DNA of 6,111 bases from Blastococcus sp. (GTDB lineage: Bacteria > Actinomycetota > Actinomycetes > Mycobacteriales > Geodermatophilaceae). The stretch lies in contig JAOPUS010000251.1 in assembly GCA_025963345.1 (NCBI GenBank), positions 1 to 6,111 on the forward strand. The letters run 5' to 3'. This document shows positions 4,463 through 6,111 of this stretch, one piece after another (the first letter of the stretch is position 1; the number at the start of each line of letters is the position of its first letter). Position numbers and translations under genes: made by a program. The notes beneath the pieces are model-generated. The model was not told where the DNA came from. It did not search any database and saw only the letters and a program-made list of their open reading frames with translations.

Positions 4463-5577
4463 GTGACCTTCCAGAGCTGGACCTCTCCGCCGATGTCCTC
4501 ACGCTCACCCGGGCGCTGGTCGACGCGCCGTCGGTGTCGGGCGACGAGAAGGGCCTCGCCGACGCCGTCGAGACCGCCCTGCGGGGACTCGGCGGGCTGG
4601 AGGTGGAACGGGTCGGCAACTCCGTGCTCGCTCGCACCAACCTGGACCTGCCGACCCGCGTGGTCCTCGCGGGGCACCTCGACACCGTGCCGATCGCCGA
4701 CAACCTCCCGTCCGAGCTGCGCGAAATCGACGGGGTACAGCGGCTGTACGGATGCGGCACCAGTGACATGAAGGCCGGCGACGCCGTGATGCTGCGGCTG
4801 GCCGGCCGGTTCGGCGTCCCTGGGGCCGCCCCCGCGCACGACCTCACGTTCGTCTTCTACGACAACGAGGAGGTCGAGTCCTCGCTCAACGGCCTGGGCC
4901 GCGTGGCCCGGGAACGCCGCGGGTGGCTCTACGGGGATCTGGCGGTCCTGCTCGAGCCGACGGACGGCGAGATCGAGGCCGGCTGCCAGGGCACCCTGCG
5001 GGCCTGGCTGGAGGTCCCGGGTCGGCGGGCGCACAGCGCGCGCAGCTGGCTGGGGGTCAACGCGATCCACGGTGCCGCCGGGATCCTGGCGACGCTGTCG
5101 GCCTACGCCGCCCGCGAGGTCGAGATCGACGGCTGCACCTACCGCGAGGGGCTCAACGCCGTCCGGATCGAGGGCGGGGTCGCCGGCAACGTCGTACCCG
5201 ACTCCTGCCGGATCATGGTCAACTTCCGCTACGCGCCCGACCGCGACGAGGACGCCGCGGAGGCGCATGTCCGCGAGGTCTTCGCCGACGCCCTGGCCCG
5301 CGGTGTCACGTTCGACGTCGTCGACAACGCGGGCGGGGCGCTGCCCGGTCTCTCCGAGCCGGCAGCGGCCGCCTTCATCGCTGCTGTGGGCAGGCCGGCG
5401 CGGGCCAAGCTGGGGTGGACCGACGTCGCCCGGTTCGCCGCCTTCGGCATCCCGGCGGTCAACTACGGCCCCGGCGACCCCCAACTGGCCCACACCCGTG
5501 AAGAACACGTCCTGGTCGACGGGTTGCAGCCGGCCGAGGACGCCCTGATCGCCTACCTGTCGCGGAGCAGCGCATGA
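4459..5577 (+). CDS. dapE: Succinyl-diaminopimelate desuccinylase DapE
   Basis: A metallopeptidase of family M20, 372 residues, that hydrolyses N-succinyl-LL-DAP to LL-DAP and succinate in the cytoplasm with two zinc ions. Metal-site residues are in order: AGHLDTVP with ligand H73 and supporting D75; CGTSDMKAGDAV with bridging D103; DNEEVE with catalytic base E137 and ligand E138; EPTDGEIEAGCQG with ligand E166; and the last ligand H345 in AHTREEH. The dimerisation (lid) domain lies about 177-290 and includes GRRAHSARSWLGVNAIH (H192) and the NVVPDSC motif. The sequence is of the Gram-positive/actinobacterial DapE type. The GTG at 4459 is chosen for the GAGGAGGG site just upstream and because the protein then begins MSDLPELDLS, as family members do. 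The frame open before it is antisense to dapD. It is divergent from dapD, overlaps the small upstream ORF (GTGA) and overlaps the LOG gene downstream (ATGA), so these three should form one operon. Confidence 0.95.
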   Translation: MSDLPELDLSADVLTLTRALVDAPSVSGDEKGLADAVETALRGLGGLEVERVGNSVLARTNLDLPTRVVLAGHLDTVPIADNLPSELREIDGVQRLYGCGTSDMKAGDAVMLRLAGRFGVPGAAPAHDLTFVFYDNEEVESSLNGLGRVARERRGWLYGDLAVLLEPTDGEIEAGCQGTLRAWLEVPGRRAHSARSWLGVNAIHGAAGILATLSAYAAREVEIDGCTYREGLNAVRIEGGVAGNVVPDSCRIMVNFRYAPDRDEDAAEAHVREVFADALARGVTFDVVDNAGGALPGLSEPAAAAFIAAVGRPARAKLGWTDVARFAAFGIPAVNYGPGDPQLAHTREEHVLVDGLQPAEDALIAYLSRSSA

Positions 5578-6111
5578 GCATCGAGCAGCCGGATGACCGC
5601 CGTCCCCGTCCCACCCGGCACCGCGGGCCGGTGGTGCTCCGCGGTGGCGAGCCCAACTCGCAGACCCTGGGCTCGACCACCGACCAGCGGCTGCTCGACC
5701 GCCGCGGGCCCAGCGACTGGGTGCACACCGATCCATGGCGGGTGCTGCGGATCCAGTCGGAGTTCGTGGAGGGCTTCGGGCTCCTGGCCGAGCTGCCGCG
5801 GGCGGTGAGCGTCTTCGGGAGTGCCCGCACGCCCCGGGACCACCCGCACTACGCGGCGGGGGTGCAGATCGGGGCCGCGCTGGCGCAGAACGGCTACGCG
5901 GTCATCACCGGCGGCGGGCCCGGCGCGATGGAGGCCGCCAACCGGGGGGCGAGCGAGGCCGGGGGGCTGTCGGTCGGCCTGGGCATCGAGCTGCCGTTCG
6001 AGCAGGACCTCAACGAGTGGGTCGACGTCGGCATCGCGTTCCGCTACTTCTTCGTGCGCAAGACCATGTTCGTGAAGTACGCCCAGGCCTTCGTGATCCT
6101 GCCCGGCGGCT
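5574..6111 (+). CDS. LOG-family (TIGR00730) nucleotide phosphoribohydrolase, 3' end outside window
   Basis: The first 179 residues of a LOG family protein, with a Rossmann-like fold. Characterised members remove ribose 5-phosphate from cytokinin or purine nucleoside monophosphates to release the free base. After an N-terminal extension of about 75 residues come VSVFGSART (78-86), the nucleotide-binding GYAVITGGGPGAMEAANRGA (107-126), IELPFEQDLNEW and FRYFFVRKTMF with the conserved RK at 162-163. The sequence ends in VILPGG, the first half of the family's PGGxGTxxE signature, at the window edge. The catalytic Glu that follows is therefore not visible. The start ATG at 5574 overlaps the dapE stop as ATGA, with GGAG at 5564-5567, 6 nt upstream, indicating translational coupling. 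A LOG gene close to dapE is also seen in M. tuberculosis (Rv1205). Old 'lysine decarboxylase' labels for such proteins are a known misannotation, so its place beside lysine genes does not imply lysine breakdown. Confidence 0.93.
   Translation, partial: MSIEQPDDRRPRPTRHRGPVVLRGGEPNSQTLGSTTDQRLLDRRGPSDWVHTDPWRVLRIQSEFVEGFGLLAELPRAVSVFGSARTPRDHPHYAAGVQIGAALAQNGYAVITGGGPGAMEAANRGASEAGGLSVGLGIELPFEQDLNEWVDVGIAFRYFFVRKTMFVKYAQAFVILPGG

Noticed and set aside
3346..5577. A 743-codon plus-strand open frame containing dapE
   Set aside because: Its first 371 codons are antisense to dapD or lie in the dapD-dapE spacer and show biased, non-protein-like composition. Only the part from 4459 is DapE.
4369..5736. 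455-codon minus-strand open frame opposite dapE
   Set aside because: A high-GC shadow frame of dapE and the LOG gene, with no recognisable motif.

Overview
This window is very GC-rich and its codons mostly end in G or C. Its proteins have the form typical of high-GC Actinobacteria: an FdxA-type 7Fe ferredoxin, and the actinobacterial versions of DapC, DapD and DapE. Pseudonocardiales is my best guess at the order, from general resemblance only. No RNA genes, insertion sequences or CRISPR arrays were seen.

Layout. The first 183 bases are the 3' end of a ferredoxin gene (fdxA). It overlaps dapC (180-1298, +), whose only plausible start is a CTG. A hairpin at 1294-1327 pairs the stop codon of dapC with that of the convergent gene at 1323-2012 (-), a small membrane-anchored protein with a lytic-transglycosylase-like domain. 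A 130-bp divergent spacer follows, then an alpha/beta hydrolase (2143-3249, +). It converges on dapD (3337-4311, -) across an 87-bp spacer holding two near-perfect palindromes in inverted orientation. dapD is divergent from dapE (4459-5577, +). The 147-bp spacer between them holds two back-to-back TANNNT -10 boxes and a 26-codon upstream ORF that overlaps the dapE start as GTGA. dapE in turn overlaps a LOG-family gene (5574 to the window end, +) as ATGA.

How the genes work together. DapD, DapC and DapE are the three successive enzymes of the succinylase branch of diaminopimelate (DAP)/lysine synthesis: N-succinylation of tetrahydrodipicolinate, transamination, then desuccinylation. DAP feeds both lysine and peptidoglycan. 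The lytic-transglycosylase-like protein in the same cluster may act on peptidoglycan, but that link is only contextual. The fdx-aminotransferase pair and the dapD/dapE/LOG neighbourhood also occur in Mycobacterium tuberculosis (Rv1177-Rv1178 and Rv1201c-Rv1202-Rv1205), but there as two loci further apart.

Most of the window is conserved housekeeping content. The less ordinary material is non-coding or very short: the leaderless-looking upstream ORF coupled to dapE, the paired palindromes at 3254-3329, the hairpin across two stop codons, and the CTG start of dapC.
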